Shown here: piece by piece, positions 17,046-25,405 of the stretch
Numbering within the stretch: the first letter of the stretch is position 1
Layout of the letters: each line of letters starts with the position of its first letter
NCBI GenBank assembly: GCA_017959625.1
Contig: JAGDAG010000202.1
Span: 1-50,539, forward strand
DNA: 50,539 bases
Direction: 5' to 3'
Origin: Abditibacteriota bacterium
GTDB taxonomy: Bacteria; Armatimonadota; UBA5829
Notes under the pieces: generated by a model
Database searches by the model: none
What the model saw: the letters and a program-made list of their open reading frames with translations, nothing else
What the model was told of the DNA's origin: nothing
Position numbers and translations under genes: made by a program

Positions 17046-18118
17046 CAGTCTCCTCCTTGGTATCTTCCCAGCCGTTTGGCAATATCGGTGAATTTTTTAA
17101 ACATCTCCAATGTGACGCAGTCGGGCACCGAATGGTCGCTGGAAAGTATGTAGCCGCCGTTTTCCTTCATCACCGGGATCAGGCGCTCCATCTCCTCCCA
17201 CAATTTGTCGGGAGTGTTGTAAAGCAGGGCGTTTATCCCTCCGTGGAAGGCGAGCCTGTCTCCGTAGGCCTTCTTCAGGGCGGCGGGGTCCATCCCCGCC
17301 TTCACCTCCACCGGGTTCAGCATCTCCACCCCTATCTCCAGCAGATCCGGGATAAAGGTGTGCACGTCGCCGCAGGAATGGAGATGCACCTTCATGCCCC
17401 GCTCCTTCGCCCAGTCGCAGGCCCGCTTGTGGACGGACTTTAGTATTTTTCTGTAGGTATCAAGTGAGAAAAAGGTGCGCCCCTTGTAGCCCATATCGTC
17501 GTACCACATTATCTCGTCGAATCTGTAGCCCCTTTCCTCCATCAGCTCAAACAGGGCCAGAGAGCAGTCCAGGCAATAGTTGAACACGTCCTGCAGCCAT
17601 TCGCTGCCGAAAGCGATCTCCAGCAGCACCTTTTCCGTGCCTATCATCCAGGAATGGGTGACGTCGAAGCCGAACCAAAGATTGGCGGAAAGCCATTCGC
17701 CGGCGCTCCGCCATTTGGGATAGTTCTCTTCCAGAAACCGCCAGTCGATGCGCTCCGGCCCCATGACCATCCGCTTTTTGGCCTCCTCCCAGGAAGCCTC
17801 GTCCTTTATGGTGAAATCCAGAAATTCCGGCACGCCCCCTATGTGCTTCCAGTTTTTCATGGTGACGCCCCAGGGAGATGTGAATACGGTGTATTCTTCC
17901 GTTTCCTCTATCACCTTCGCTTCGTAGCGGGGAGTTATGTCCGCCCCCACGCTTATTATGCGGTCGATATCGAAGTATTCGTAAAAGGGCCTGTCCATGC
18001 CCTGCCGGGTCCAGCGTTCTATGGTGGAAGCCCAGGGATCGTCGATTATGGGCACCCTGTCCGCCTCCCGGTGCTCATACATCCGCTTTATCCGTTCGTA
18101 AGAGGTGAGTTCCGTCAC
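17045..18118 (-). CDS. Uroporphyrinogen decarboxylase-like protein (MtaA/CmuA-type methyltransferase family)
   Basis: 357 residues from a GTG that overlaps the previous stop (GTGA). Family features: the N-terminal LTSYERIKRMYEHREADRVPI, a long helical middle, and the C-terminal barrel segment KVHLHSCGDVHTFIPDLLEIG. The HSCG matches the His-x-Cys-Gly metal ligands of corrinoid-dependent methyltransferases such as MtaA/MtbA, and a downstream Cys in SVPDCVTLE could be the third ligand. Haem synthesis is unlikely because no hem genes are near; a role in methyl transfer or demethylation of a substrate handled by this operon is inference. It is one of three such genes in the window. Confidence 0.85.
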   Translation of the reverse strand: MTELTSYERIKRMYEHREADRVPIIDDPWASTIERWTRQGMDRPFYEYFDIDRIISVGADITPRYEAKVIEETEEYTVFTSPWGVTMKNWKHIGGVPEFLDFTIKDEASWEEAKKRMVMGPERIDWRFLEENYPKWRSAGEWLSANLWFGFDVTHSWMIGTEKVLLEIAFGSEWLQDVFNYCLDCSLALFELMEERGYRFDEIMWYDDMGYKGRTFFSLDTYRKILKSVHKRACDWAKERGMKVHLHSCGDVHTFIPDLLEIGVEMLNPVEVKAGMDPAALKKAYGDRLAFHGGINALLYNTPDKLWEEMERLIPVMKENGGYILSSDHSVPDCVTLEMFKKFTDIAKRLGRYQGGD

Positions 18119-19701
18119 TTGTCGTTCTCCCTTGCTTTTTTCTGCTCCATGAGCTGCGCCATCTCGTCCGCCCGCACCGGGACATAGCCCTCCGGGAGCG
18201 CCTCCAGGGCTTTGTATATCTCCCGGGGCCCCATGCTCCAGCTGAGGGCCATCACGCTTATGAACTGCCCCCGGGCATTGAGTATATCGCGGGTAAGGTC
18301 TTCCGTTTTGTTGGTGGCGATATCCCACCTGTTCTGGGTATGTATCACGGGAACGCCGCCGCAGAACTCCGCATACCGCTCCGCCGGAAGGGTCTCGTTG
18401 CGGCCGAAATCCGCCAGAACGGCTTTTACCCCGGAAAGCGCCGCATATCCCTCATAGGCTTCCTTCGGCAGAGGCGGGGCGAACCAGTGGTCCGTGTGCA
18501 CCGAGACCACGGAAAGGTCCAGGCGTTCCATATAGGCCTCCGTTTCCCGCAGGAACGTTTTCCGCGCCTCCGGGCCGCCAATGGCTCCGAGCATGGTGTA
18601 GCCCGCCCCGGACATGGCTGCAAAAAAGCAGTCCAGAGGCGAAGCGTTGGCGTAAAACCATTCCAGGATGCCGGGCATCAAATCCAGGGTGTTGGGCCCC
18701 AGGCACCAGTTCATGGGATATTTTCCATGCTCCTCCTGCAGCCAGTTTTTCCGCTGCAGCCTCTGCCAGAACCAGGGGCAGTCGCCGCTTTCGTACTGGG
18801 TGACCGCCACGTATTTTTGTTTTTCGTCATACGCCAGCCTGCGGGGCCCCTTCTGGCGCAGGGCCCCGGGAGCCGGTATCCCGCTGTGGACCGAAAGGTT
18901 GGGGGCCCAGTCGGAGACCACCGTGTATTTGCCGGAAGCGCCGGCCAGTTTCAGCCCTCCGTATTCCGTGACGCCTTCGTCGGTATCCCCCGCCTGCCAG
19001 AAGCCCAGCACGGGGATATTTGCGGGGAAATGCTTCAAAAGGGCCTGCATGAACGCTTCGTCCCCGGGGCCGCCGCCCCGTATGCCGCTTTTCGGGCTGC
19101 GGATCCAGAAGGTGAATATCCCGTGCTGTATGAGATAGTCTCTCAGCCAGGCGCCGGCAGCCGTGGGCTCCAGGGAGCATACCGCCCGGCGGGAAAGCCG
19201 GGAGCCGTATTTTTCCATGACCCAGGCGTACACCTCCGTGTCCCGGGAAAAACGGCCCCGCAGATCCAGCTTCACGGGGAGGCTCAGCCTTTCCGCAAGC
19301 TCCGGGGTGCACACCGCCAGCCGGTCAACAGACGCGGCGGCGCAGGCGGCGTTTACGGTGGAAGAAAGGTTCCGGTCCCACACCACGGCGCCCTTCAGCT
19401 CCTTTGCAAAGCGGCGGCAGAGGGCCCCGGGCTCGATGCGGACCACCTTTTTTATATATCCCTTTTTTATATAGAGTTCCGCCCATTCCTTTTCGAACCC
19501 CTCCTTCTCCCGCACAAGGTATATACGGGGCCGGGTCTGGGCAGTTATGCCCTGGAGACTGCTGAAAAACAGCTGTTCGTCAAAGGGAAGGCCGCTTATA
19601 TCCGCGCACCAAAGGACGTCCGCGGGGGGCGCGCCCTTTGGGCAGGCGGCAAAGCAGGGAAAACACAAAACCAGCAGAGCGGCATAAAGCAGGTATCTCA
19701 C
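18115..19701 (-). CDS. Exported GxGYxYP-like protein (putative glycoside hydrolase family)
   Basis: 528 residues with a signal peptide (MRYLLYAALLVLCFPCFAAC, a weak lipobox FAAC at its end). The N-terminal third resembles the beta/alpha GxGYxYP N-terminal domain (VLWCADISGLPFDEQLFFSSLQG, TQTRPRIYLV-like start). The C-terminal domain has SGAGYTMLGAIGG near residue 370, a variant of the signature that names the GxGYxYP family, with the last Y and P replaced. Family members are presumed glycan enzymes of gut bacteria but no activity is established as far as I know. Promoter-proximal gene of a four-gene operon, divergent from the rhodanese lipoprotein. Confidence 0.78.
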   Translation of the reverse strand: MRYLLYAALLVLCFPCFAACPKGAPPADVLWCADISGLPFDEQLFFSSLQGITAQTRPRIYLVREKEGFEKEWAELYIKKGYIKKVVRIEPGALCRRFAKELKGAVVWDRNLSSTVNAACAAASVDRLAVCTPELAERLSLPVKLDLRGRFSRDTEVYAWVMEKYGSRLSRRAVCSLEPTAAGAWLRDYLIQHGIFTFWIRSPKSGIRGGGPGDEAFMQALLKHFPANIPVLGFWQAGDTDEGVTEYGGLKLAGASGKYTVVSDWAPNLSVHSGIPAPGALRQKGPRRLAYDEKQKYVAVTQYESGDCPWFWQRLQRKNWLQEEHGKYPMNWCLGPNTLDLMPGILEWFYANASPLDCFFAAMSGAGYTMLGAIGGPEARKTFLRETEAYMERLDLSVVSVHTDHWFAPPLPKEAYEGYAALSGVKAVLADFGRNETLPAERYAEFCGGVPVIHTQNRWDIATNKTEDLTRDILNARGQFISVMALSWSMGPREIYKALEALPEGYVPVRADEMAQLMEQKKARENDK

Positions 19702-19747
19702 GGTATATGCTCCTTATTTTTTCCGGCGGCGCTGGGCCGCTATTTTT

Positions 19748-19777
19748 ATTATAGCAGTTTTCCCCGGCGCATTTCAC
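19748..19777 (-). promoter_or_regulatory. Promoter of the GxGYxYP-like operon
   Basis: Extended -10 TGCTATAAT (TATAAT at 19748-19753). A weak -35 GTGAAA lies 18 bp upstream (19772-19777). Confidence 0.7.
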
Positions 19778-19790
19778 ATTTCCGGCCGCC

Positions 19791-19822
19791 TTTCCCGCAG
19801 AGAGGCGAAAAACTGCTATAAT
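19791..19822 (+). promoter_or_regulatory. Promoter of the rhodanese lipoprotein gene
   Basis: Extended -10 TGCTATAAT (TATAAT at 19817-19822) ~33 bp before the ATG; no convincing -35 (TTTCCC at 19791-19796 with a 20-bp spacer). Confidence 0.65.
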
Positions 19823-19854
19823 AGAATTATGACCACTACGGAGCGAAAGGAACC

Positions 19855-20640
19855 ATGACATGGAAAATATTGGCTGCCGCCCTTGCCGCGGCGGCGGTTT
19901 TTCTCGGGGGCTGCGGCCCTCAGATAAAGGACGGAGGGGATATGGGCTATAAGCAGATATCGCAGCAGGAGGCAGCAAGGATGATGGCCCGGAAGGACGG
20001 GCACGTTATCGTGGACGTGCGGCGGGAAGACGAATACAGGGAAGGGCATATACCCGGCGCCATACTCATCCCCAACGAGACCATCGCGGCGGAAGCGCCC
20101 CCGCAGCTGCCGGACAAAAAGCAGACGATCCTCGTCTACTGCCGCAGCGGCAACCGCTCGAAGCAGGCGGCAAAGAAGCTGGCGGCCATGGGCTACGCCA
20201 ACGTTTTTGAATTCGGGGGCATAAACGATTGGAAAGGCGAAGTGACCCCGCCGGAAGCCCTGCAGCCCGTCCCGGTACTGCTTATAGAAGCCGGGGAGAA
20301 AAGGTTTTACGCAAGCCTTGAAAAGAACCCGGCGGCGGACGCCTTTATAAAACTGCTGACCTCCGACCCCCTGACCCTGGAGATGGAGGACGCCGGCGGT
20401 TTTGAAAAAACGGCGGACCTGAGCCTCCCGTCGGAGGGCGGCCCGGCGGAGGCGGAGGCGGGAGACCTGCTGCTGAGGGACGGCGCCCTTGTTCTGAACT
20501 ACGGCGGAAAGCCGGAAGGAAAAACGGGGCAAAAAGCCGCGCGCCTGGCCCGTATAGACGGCGCGAAGGCAAAAGAGCTTGCCGAAGCCCTGGGAACGGG
20601 CAGCGTCGCGGTGCGCTTCTCGCTGGAATGGAGCGAATGA
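19855..20640 (+). CDS. Lipoprotein with rhodanese domain and cyclophilin-like domain
   Basis: 261 residues. A signal peptide ends in a lipobox (FLGGC, Cys at residue 20), so the protein is probably membrane-anchored outside the cytoplasm. Residues ~32-125 form a rhodanese domain (VIVDVRREDEYREGHIPGA) with the active loop YCRSGNRSKQAAKKL, the catalytic Cys being present. Residues ~140-260 match the cyclophilin-like fold family (Cyclophil_like2 type): VLIEAGEKRFYASLEKNPAADAF, a SLPSEGGP loop, AGDLLLRDGALVLNYGG and the final ARIDGAKAKELAEALGTGSVAVRFS. Rhodanese domains carry persulfide or sulfur groups; the second domain is of unknown role. Monocistronic, bounded by a strong terminator. Confidence 0.9.
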   Translation: MTWKILAAALAAAAVFLGGCGPQIKDGGDMGYKQISQQEAARMMARKDGHVIVDVRREDEYREGHIPGAILIPNETIAAEAPPQLPDKKQTILVYCRSGNRSKQAAKKLAAMGYANVFEFGGINDWKGEVTPPEALQPVPVLLIEAGEKRFYASLEKNPAADAFIKLLTSDPLTLEMEDAGGFEKTADLSLPSEGGPAEAEAGDLLLRDGALVLNYGGKPEGKTGQKAARLARIDGAKAKELAEALGTGSVAVRFSLEWSE

Positions 20641-20670
20641 CCCGAAAGCCGTAACGCGGTCATTAACAAA

Positions 20671-20707
20671 GCCCGCCCGGCGGAAAGCGCCGGGCGGGCG
20701 TGTTTTA
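20671..20707. terminator. Bidirectional intrinsic terminator
   Basis: A 12-bp GC stem (20671-20682 with 20688-20699), GAAAG loop, then GTGTTTTA on the plus strand and TTTGTTAAT on the minus strand. It lies between the convergent ends of the rhodanese lipoprotein and rhamnosidase genes. Confidence 0.88.
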
Positions 20708-20716
20708 TCTCCGGGC

Positions 20717-23335
20717 TCACTGGTTCTGGTCCAGAGGGTGCTCAAAGGCGTGGGAGCCGCTGAAAAGGGTGTGCTTTTCTCCCAGCACGTTATATTCCGT
20801 TTCTATGCCCACGGGTATCTCCAGCACCACGTCCAGCACGTTTTCCGTATATTCCCACGAAACCTCTATCTCGCCGTAAACCGAGTGGTATTTGGCGGCT
20901 GCCCGGGTTATCCCCAGGCTGCGGGGAGGTATGCGGACCGTGAGCTTTCCCCTGTTGTAGTCCAGGCCGCCTATATGCTTGTAGAGCCAGGCGTCCACGC
21001 TGCCCAGCATAGGGTGCGAAAGCGAAGCGGCCCCTTTCCAGTCTTCCCAAAGGGTGGTGGCGTTGTTCTTCACCATATATCCGTAGGAAGGATAGTCGGT
21101 CTGCTTCAATATGGCCACCGCCAGGTCGTCCCTGCCTATTTTGCTCAGGGCGTCAAACAGATATCTGGTGCCGGTTATGCCGGTGTTCAGGTGCCGGGCG
21201 TGCCTTTCTATATCCTCCACCAGGGCCTTTTCCACAGTCTCTCTCATTTCCCGGGGGGGAAGGTCGAAGCATACTGCCATGGCAAGGCTGGTCATGCTGT
21301 CGTCGAAATACCGGCCGTCCCTGCGAAGATATTTGCTGTTGATGGCTTCGCGCACGTTTTCCGCCAGCCTTATATACTCCGTCTGGTCGTTGCCCGTCAG
21401 GCCGCAGAACTCCGTCATGAGCATAAGAAGCCTGTAAAAGAACACGTTGTTCATAAACAGACCGTCTGTATTGTTGCAGTGGGAGGCGTTTTCCTCCGTT
21501 CCTTCCGGAGGCACGTCCAGCCAGTCTCCCAGAGGGCGCACCCCTTCGCTGAACAGATATGAATTCAGGAAAGAAGAAGCGTAGCTTATATAGCGTTCCA
21601 GGTTGGGATAAAACTTTCTTATCACCTCTTCGTCTTCGTAATAGGAAAGCAGCCGGTTGGCTATCACCAGCATGGCGCCGCTCCACTGCACGTCGAACAG
21701 GCTCCCCTCGCTCACCGCCCAGTCGCAGTTGGGCACTATGGGGGAGGTGTTCCCGGAGGGATACTGGTCGTCGCACATGTCCGTAAGCCATTTTTTATAC
21801 GCGTTCTGCATATCGAAGTTCAATATGCCGTATTCGCTGGCCAGCCAGCCGTCGCAGGTCCAGCCGTTCTTCTCCCTTTGGGGACAGTCGGTGGGAATGG
21901 AATGAAAGTTGTTTCTGAAGGTCCTTATGGCAAGACGGTGTATGCTGTTGAAAAGCTCCTCCGAGCATTCAAAATCCCCCGCCGGCTTCAGGTCCGTGGC
22001 CACGGAGACGCCGGTGATATCCGACGCTTCGGGCAGATAGCCCAGCCCTTTGATGATCACATACTGAAAACCGTTATAGGAGAACCTGGGCTCGCAGGTA
22101 TCGATGCCTCCGGACAGTATCACGTCAAAAACCTGGAACGGCCCGTCCACGAAGCCGTCAAGAGACACGTCGGGGGATATGGACATGGGCCATTCCGCGC
22201 GGCAGCGTTCCGCAAAACTGACAGACACCCTGCGCCCCGCCTCGCCTTTCATCTGGAGCCGGGCCCAGCCGGTGATGTTCTCCGGGAACCTCACCACGCA
22301 CTCTTCTTCGTTTCCGGATACGGAAACGGGGCTTATCCTGTCCAGCTTCTTTATGGGTGGAACGGTCTGAATGGTTATGCGGGGGACGGAAAAATCCTCC
22401 AGCTCGCAGGCGTTCTGCCAATCCTCCGCCGGCTCCATATATCCGAGGCCGTAATTATGGCAGCGCATATCGTGGAGCTCCCCGCTTCTCACGTTCTGAA
22501 ATTTGATAAAGCTCTCGTGCATCCTGAAGCCGCTGTCGGAAACGAAGGTCTCCCGCCTGCCGTTGGCATACACCACGTCCGCCAGCAGGATAAACTTGGG
22601 CCTGCGGCGCCAGCGGGCGTTGTGAAAGCCCCACACGTCCGGCACGGAGCTGTTGTAAAAACCGTTTCCCAGCAGCACGGCGATACGGTTCCGGCTGCCG
22701 GCCTTGCCCAAAAGGTCGGTGATGTCGTAAGAAGCGTAAAGAGCCCGCCTGTCATACACAGTGAAGGCGGGGTCCAGCACCCTGTCTCCCAGCTTTCTGC
22801 CGTTGACAGCCAGCTCGTAATAGCCCAGGGCGCAGATATTCAGCTGGGCGAAAACCACGTTCCTTCCGCAGTTGATATCCTTCACAAACAAATAAGCGGC
22901 GTCGCCGCCGTCTTCCGGAAACGAACGGTTTTTGCCCTCTTTGTGATAAACGGCGCCTTTTTCCACGGCGTCGTCCTCCCGGAAGCAAAGCCATTTTGCG
23001 TCTCCGAAGGAAGCCCTGCCGTCAAAAAGCCCCGTGGTGAACACTATGCTGCTTCTTGCCGTGGCGTCATAGCTGTCGCTGATATAAAGCACCAGGTTGT
23101 ATTTGTTTCTTTCCGTCAGCAGCGGGCAGGAGCACTGCATGGAAAAATCGCAGTGGGTGGAATAGTTCTCCCATACCACCTGCCCCGACAGATAATCGTG
23201 GATAAAGACCTTTACGGTTTTCAGATACACGTCCATCCGGTCGGAAACCACCTCCCAGCTGAGAACGAAAGAGCTGCCGTCAAGGCCCACAGGCTCGGAA
23301 AGGCCGTTTATGCGTATGTTGGTGATATTGAACAT
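20717..23335 (-). CDS. Alpha-L-rhamnosidase family glycoside hydrolase (GH78)
   Basis: 872 residues, no signal peptide, so probably cytoplasmic and acting on imported oligosaccharides. The N-terminal ~430 residues are beta-sandwich domains (for example ICALGYYELAVNGRKLGDRVLDP, the carbohydrate-binding region common in GH78). The catalytic (alpha/alpha)6 barrel begins near 450: SIPTDCPQREKNGWTCDGW at ~480 carries the acidic residues of the GH78 signature, and NATTLWEDWKGAASLSHPMLGSV at ~763 resembles the family's general-base region. A C-terminal beta domain follows. It is the last gene of the manA operon, 2 nt after the membrane protein's stop, with AAGGA upstream. Substrate (rhamnoside) is by family only. 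Confidence 0.92.
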   Translation of the reverse strand: MFNITNIRINGLSEPVGLDGSSFVLSWEVVSDRMDVYLKTVKVFIHDYLSGQVVWENYSTHCDFSMQCSCPLLTERNKYNLVLYISDSYDATARSSIVFTTGLFDGRASFGDAKWLCFREDDAVEKGAVYHKEGKNRSFPEDGGDAAYLFVKDINCGRNVVFAQLNICALGYYELAVNGRKLGDRVLDPAFTVYDRRALYASYDITDLLGKAGSRNRIAVLLGNGFYNSSVPDVWGFHNARWRRRPKFILLADVVYANGRRETFVSDSGFRMHESFIKFQNVRSGELHDMRCHNYGLGYMEPAEDWQNACELEDFSVPRITIQTVPPIKKLDRISPVSVSGNEEECVVRFPENITGWARLQMKGEAGRRVSVSFAERCRAEWPMSISPDVSLDGFVDGPFQVFDVILSGGIDTCEPRFSYNGFQYVIIKGLGYLPEASDITGVSVATDLKPAGDFECSEELFNSIHRLAIRTFRNNFHSIPTDCPQREKNGWTCDGWLASEYGILNFDMQNAYKKWLTDMCDDQYPSGNTSPIVPNCDWAVSEGSLFDVQWSGAMLVIANRLLSYYEDEEVIRKFYPNLERYISYASSFLNSYLFSEGVRPLGDWLDVPPEGTEENASHCNNTDGLFMNNVFFYRLLMLMTEFCGLTGNDQTEYIRLAENVREAINSKYLRRDGRYFDDSMTSLAMAVCFDLPPREMRETVEKALVEDIERHARHLNTGITGTRYLFDALSKIGRDDLAVAILKQTDYPSYGYMVKNNATTLWEDWKGAASLSHPMLGSVDAWLYKHIGGLDYNRGKLTVRIPPRSLGITRAAAKYHSVYGEIEVSWEYTENVLDVVLEIPVGIETEYNVLGEKHTLFSGSHAFEHPLDQNQ

Positions 23336-23337
23336 GG

Positions 23338-24141
23338 CTATAATTCCTTATCGTAAAAGCTGCCCTTTTCCAGAGAAAGCCATATACGCAGGCAGGTAGC
23401 CATAGCCCCCACGGCCACTCCGAAGGCGATGGCCCGCTGCACGGCCATATTGGGAGACGTAAGGAGCCAGTAGCCCAGTTTTTCCACCCGGAAGGCGCTC
23501 AGGACGCCCGTCTCGGGAAGAAAACCGGTGACCACGGACCCCAGGGGGATCACAGCCAGCATGATCACGGCTGTGGAAAGCAGCAAAAGGCCGGTCTCCA
23601 TGCTTTTGATGCGGAAAGCCCTGTAGGAAGCAGACACTATATAAAACGCCACCAAAGAAAACATGGCAGCCTGCATGGATACGTAAATGCCCGAAAAAAT
23701 GATGTCGAATATCTGCTCGCAGCCCTTTATGCCGGCATCCATAAGAAAGCCGCAGATAAGGATGCCGAAAAAGCCTGCAAAAAAGCCGATGCCGTTTATG
23801 CGCTCGGAGCGGTCGAAAACCACCTTTTTGCCCTGTATAAGAAACAGGGAGCCCAGCCCCAGGAGCACCGTGAAACACCCGGTCACCAGCTGGAAGTTGG
23901 CCACCCGGGGCATAGCGTGGGTAAAAACGTTGTCATGGGGTATCAGAAACTCCAGCGAGAGATAAAGGCCCGCCACAAAGGTCACCGCCGCCACAACGGG
24001 CTTCCGCGCCTTTTTGGGCACCCTGGTAAGGAGAAAAAGCCCCAGGATGCCCGCAAGAAGAGCGGAAAATATATACGCCCACAGGATAAGGCCGTTCCGG
24101 GGCGTAACTATAAAGGCATATACGTCGGCAAAGGTCATCAC
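23338..24141 (-). CDS. Seven-helix integral membrane protein of unknown function
   Basis: 267 residues with about seven hydrophobic helices (roughly 18-40, 48-68, 80-100, 115-135, 155-178, 188-212, 235-256). I recognise no family signature. Two starts are adjacent: GTG at 24141 (GTGA overlap with the cyclophilin-like gene) and ATG at 24138 (TGATG). The pair of Arg/Asp-containing loops gives no clear transporter motif. Position between a membrane-anchored cyclophilin-like protein and a rhamnosidase suggests an envelope or uptake-linked role, but that is conjecture. Confidence 0.85.
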   Translation of the reverse strand: MMTFADVYAFIVTPRNGLILWAYIFSALLAGILGLFLLTRVPKKARKPVVAAVTFVAGLYLSLEFLIPHDNVFTHAMPRVANFQLVTGCFTVLLGLGSLFLIQGKKVVFDRSERINGIGFFAGFFGILICGFLMDAGIKGCEQIFDIIFSGIYVSMQAAMFSLVAFYIVSASYRAFRIKSMETGLLLLSTAVIMLAVIPLGSVVTGFLPETGVLSAFRVEKLGYWLLTSPNMAVQRAIAFGVAVGAMATCLRIWLSLEKGSFYDKEL

Positions 24142-24863
24142 TCTTCAAGCTTGCCGGGGAGACTTTCGCTCATCTTTTTCATCATTTCCGTTTCTCTCAT
24201 AGCGTCCGCCTTCATCTGGAACTGTGTAAACAGAGCGTAGTCCTCCTTTGCCTGCTTGAACACCGCTACCAGGGCTTCCGCATCCTCGGCGGTCTTCCCG
24301 CGCACGGAGCTTTTGATGATGCTGTCTTCGCCGGTGAGTCCGTCCACCACGTCCTGCCCCTTCACTACGTATCCGAATATGGTGTAAGAGTCCAGTACGG
24401 AAAAAGACGGCTCTCTGATAATGAATACGGAGGAGGTGCCGCTGTCCGGGCTCTTTCTGTGGGCCAGCCCCACGGCATAATTGCCGGAAAGCAGGTTGTT
24501 GGCAGTTTCGTAATGCAAAGGCTCCAGCTCTGCGGGAAGCTCGTCAAACTGCACCAGCCAGTCCGAGGCCGTGACCACGGGGATATCCTTGAACTGGTCC
24601 TTCTTTGCCAAAGCCAGCATACGCTTTGAGGCGTTGGGGATATCCTTCCGCAGCACCGCGATCTCTATATTGCCGCCGGTAGTCTCCAGCACGATCACGT
24701 TGTTGAAAACGAGGGTCGCATCCAGCAGCTTGGGGCCGTGTTCGTTGGAGTGCCCGGTATCCATGGGCTTTTCTTCGCCCTTCATGGAGTTGGATACGCT
24801 GTTGAACAGCGCCACCAGTCCTATAACAAGGATCACAACTATCAAAGAGATGTATTTTTTCAT
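24138..24863 (-). CDS. Membrane-anchored cyclophilin-type peptidyl-prolyl isomerase-like protein
   Basis: 241 residues. An N-terminal anchor (MKKYISLIVVILVIGLVALF) is followed by a polar linker and a cyclophilin-like domain from ~55: VLETTGGNIEIAVLRKDIPNASKRML matches the start of bacterial PPIases (ETTxGxIxIxLxxxxAPxxVxNF). The usual FHRVIxxFMxQGGDP segment is replaced by DIPVVTASDWLVQFDELP, so the catalytic Arg and the Phe/Gln pocket are not evident and activity may be lost or altered. SVLDSYTIFGYVVKGQDVVDGL preserves the family's FGxVxxGxxVVD element. A charged helical tail follows from ~200. The stop/start overlaps (TAATG and GTGA/TGATG) couple it to the fumarase and the membrane protein. 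Confidence 0.85.
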   Translation of the reverse strand: MKKYISLIVVILVIGLVALFNSVSNSMKGEEKPMDTGHSNEHGPKLLDATLVFNNVIVLETTGGNIEIAVLRKDIPNASKRMLALAKKDQFKDIPVVTASDWLVQFDELPAELEPLHYETANNLLSGNYAVGLAHRKSPDSGTSSVFIIREPSFSVLDSYTIFGYVVKGQDVVDGLTGEDSIIKSSVRGKTAEDAEALVAVFKQAKEDYALFTQFQMKADAMRETEMMKKMSESLPGKLEE

Positions 24864-25405
24864 TATTTCACCTGATGCATTTTATAAAAATCATTTCCAA
24901 AAACGTCGATCAATACCGCCAGGGGCATATCCCGCACCGCAAGGCGCCTCACCGCTTCGCAGCCCAGGTCCTCATAGCACACCACCGAGCATTCCGTCAC
25001 ACAGCGGGCAAGAAGAGCGGCGGCTCCGCCGGTGGCGCCGAGATAAACGGCGCCGTATTTCATGCACGCCTCCCGCACTTCTTCGCTGCGGAGCCCCTTG
25101 CCTATCATGCCCCGGAGGCCCCGTTCCAGGAGAGCCGGCGTCCATACGTCCATACGCCCCGCAGTGGTGGGGCCTGCCGACCCGATCACCCTGCCGGGCA
25201 TGGCGGGGGTGGGGCCCGCATAGTAGATCACCTGCCCCTCAAGCTCCACGGGAAGAGGCCTGCCGGCTTTTATAAGCTCCGCAAATCTGGCGTGGGCGGC
25301 GTCCCGGGCCGTATATACCGTGCCGGAAAGCAGCACCCGGTCTCCCGCCTCAAGAGAGCGGCAGGCTTCCGGAGAAAGGGGAGAGGTTATCCGGACAGTC
25401 TTCAT
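24863..25405 (-). CDS. Fumarate hydratase class I, beta (C-terminal) subunit
   Basis: 180 residues corresponding to the C-terminal swivelling domain of class I, iron-sulfur fumarases in two-subunit form. Seen: VLLSGTVYTARDAAHARF, IYYAGPTPAMPGRVIGSAGPTTAGRMD, KGLRSEEVREACMKYGAVYLGATGGAAAL, and CYEDLGCEAVRRLAVRDMPL. The same subunit pattern occurs in L(+)-tartrate dehydratase, so fumarate is the likely but not proven substrate. Start at ATG sharing one base with the alpha subunit stop; a GTG one codon earlier would also work. Confidence 0.92.
   Translation of the reverse strand: MKTVRITSPLSPEACRSLEAGDRVLLSGTVYTARDAAHARFAELIKAGRPLPVELEGQVIYYAGPTPAMPGRVIGSAGPTTAGRMDVWTPALLERGLRGMIGKGLRSEEVREACMKYGAVYLGATGGAAALLARCVTECSVVCYEDLGCEAVRRLAVRDMPLAVLIDVFGNDFYKMHQVK

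Larger units (their letters stand above)
19747..19823. repeat. Perfect 15-bp inverted repeat spanning a divergent promoter pair
   Basis: TATTATAGCAGTTTT (19747-19761) and its exact reverse complement AAAACTGCTATAATA (19809-19823), separated by 47 bp. Each arm contains the -10 box of the gene it faces, so two promoters have identical cores in mirror orientation. Confidence 0.9.

Noticed and set aside
17045..18118. HemE of haem biosynthesis
   Set aside because: The His-x-Cys-Gly metal motif and lack of hem neighbours point to the methyltransferase-like branch of the family instead.
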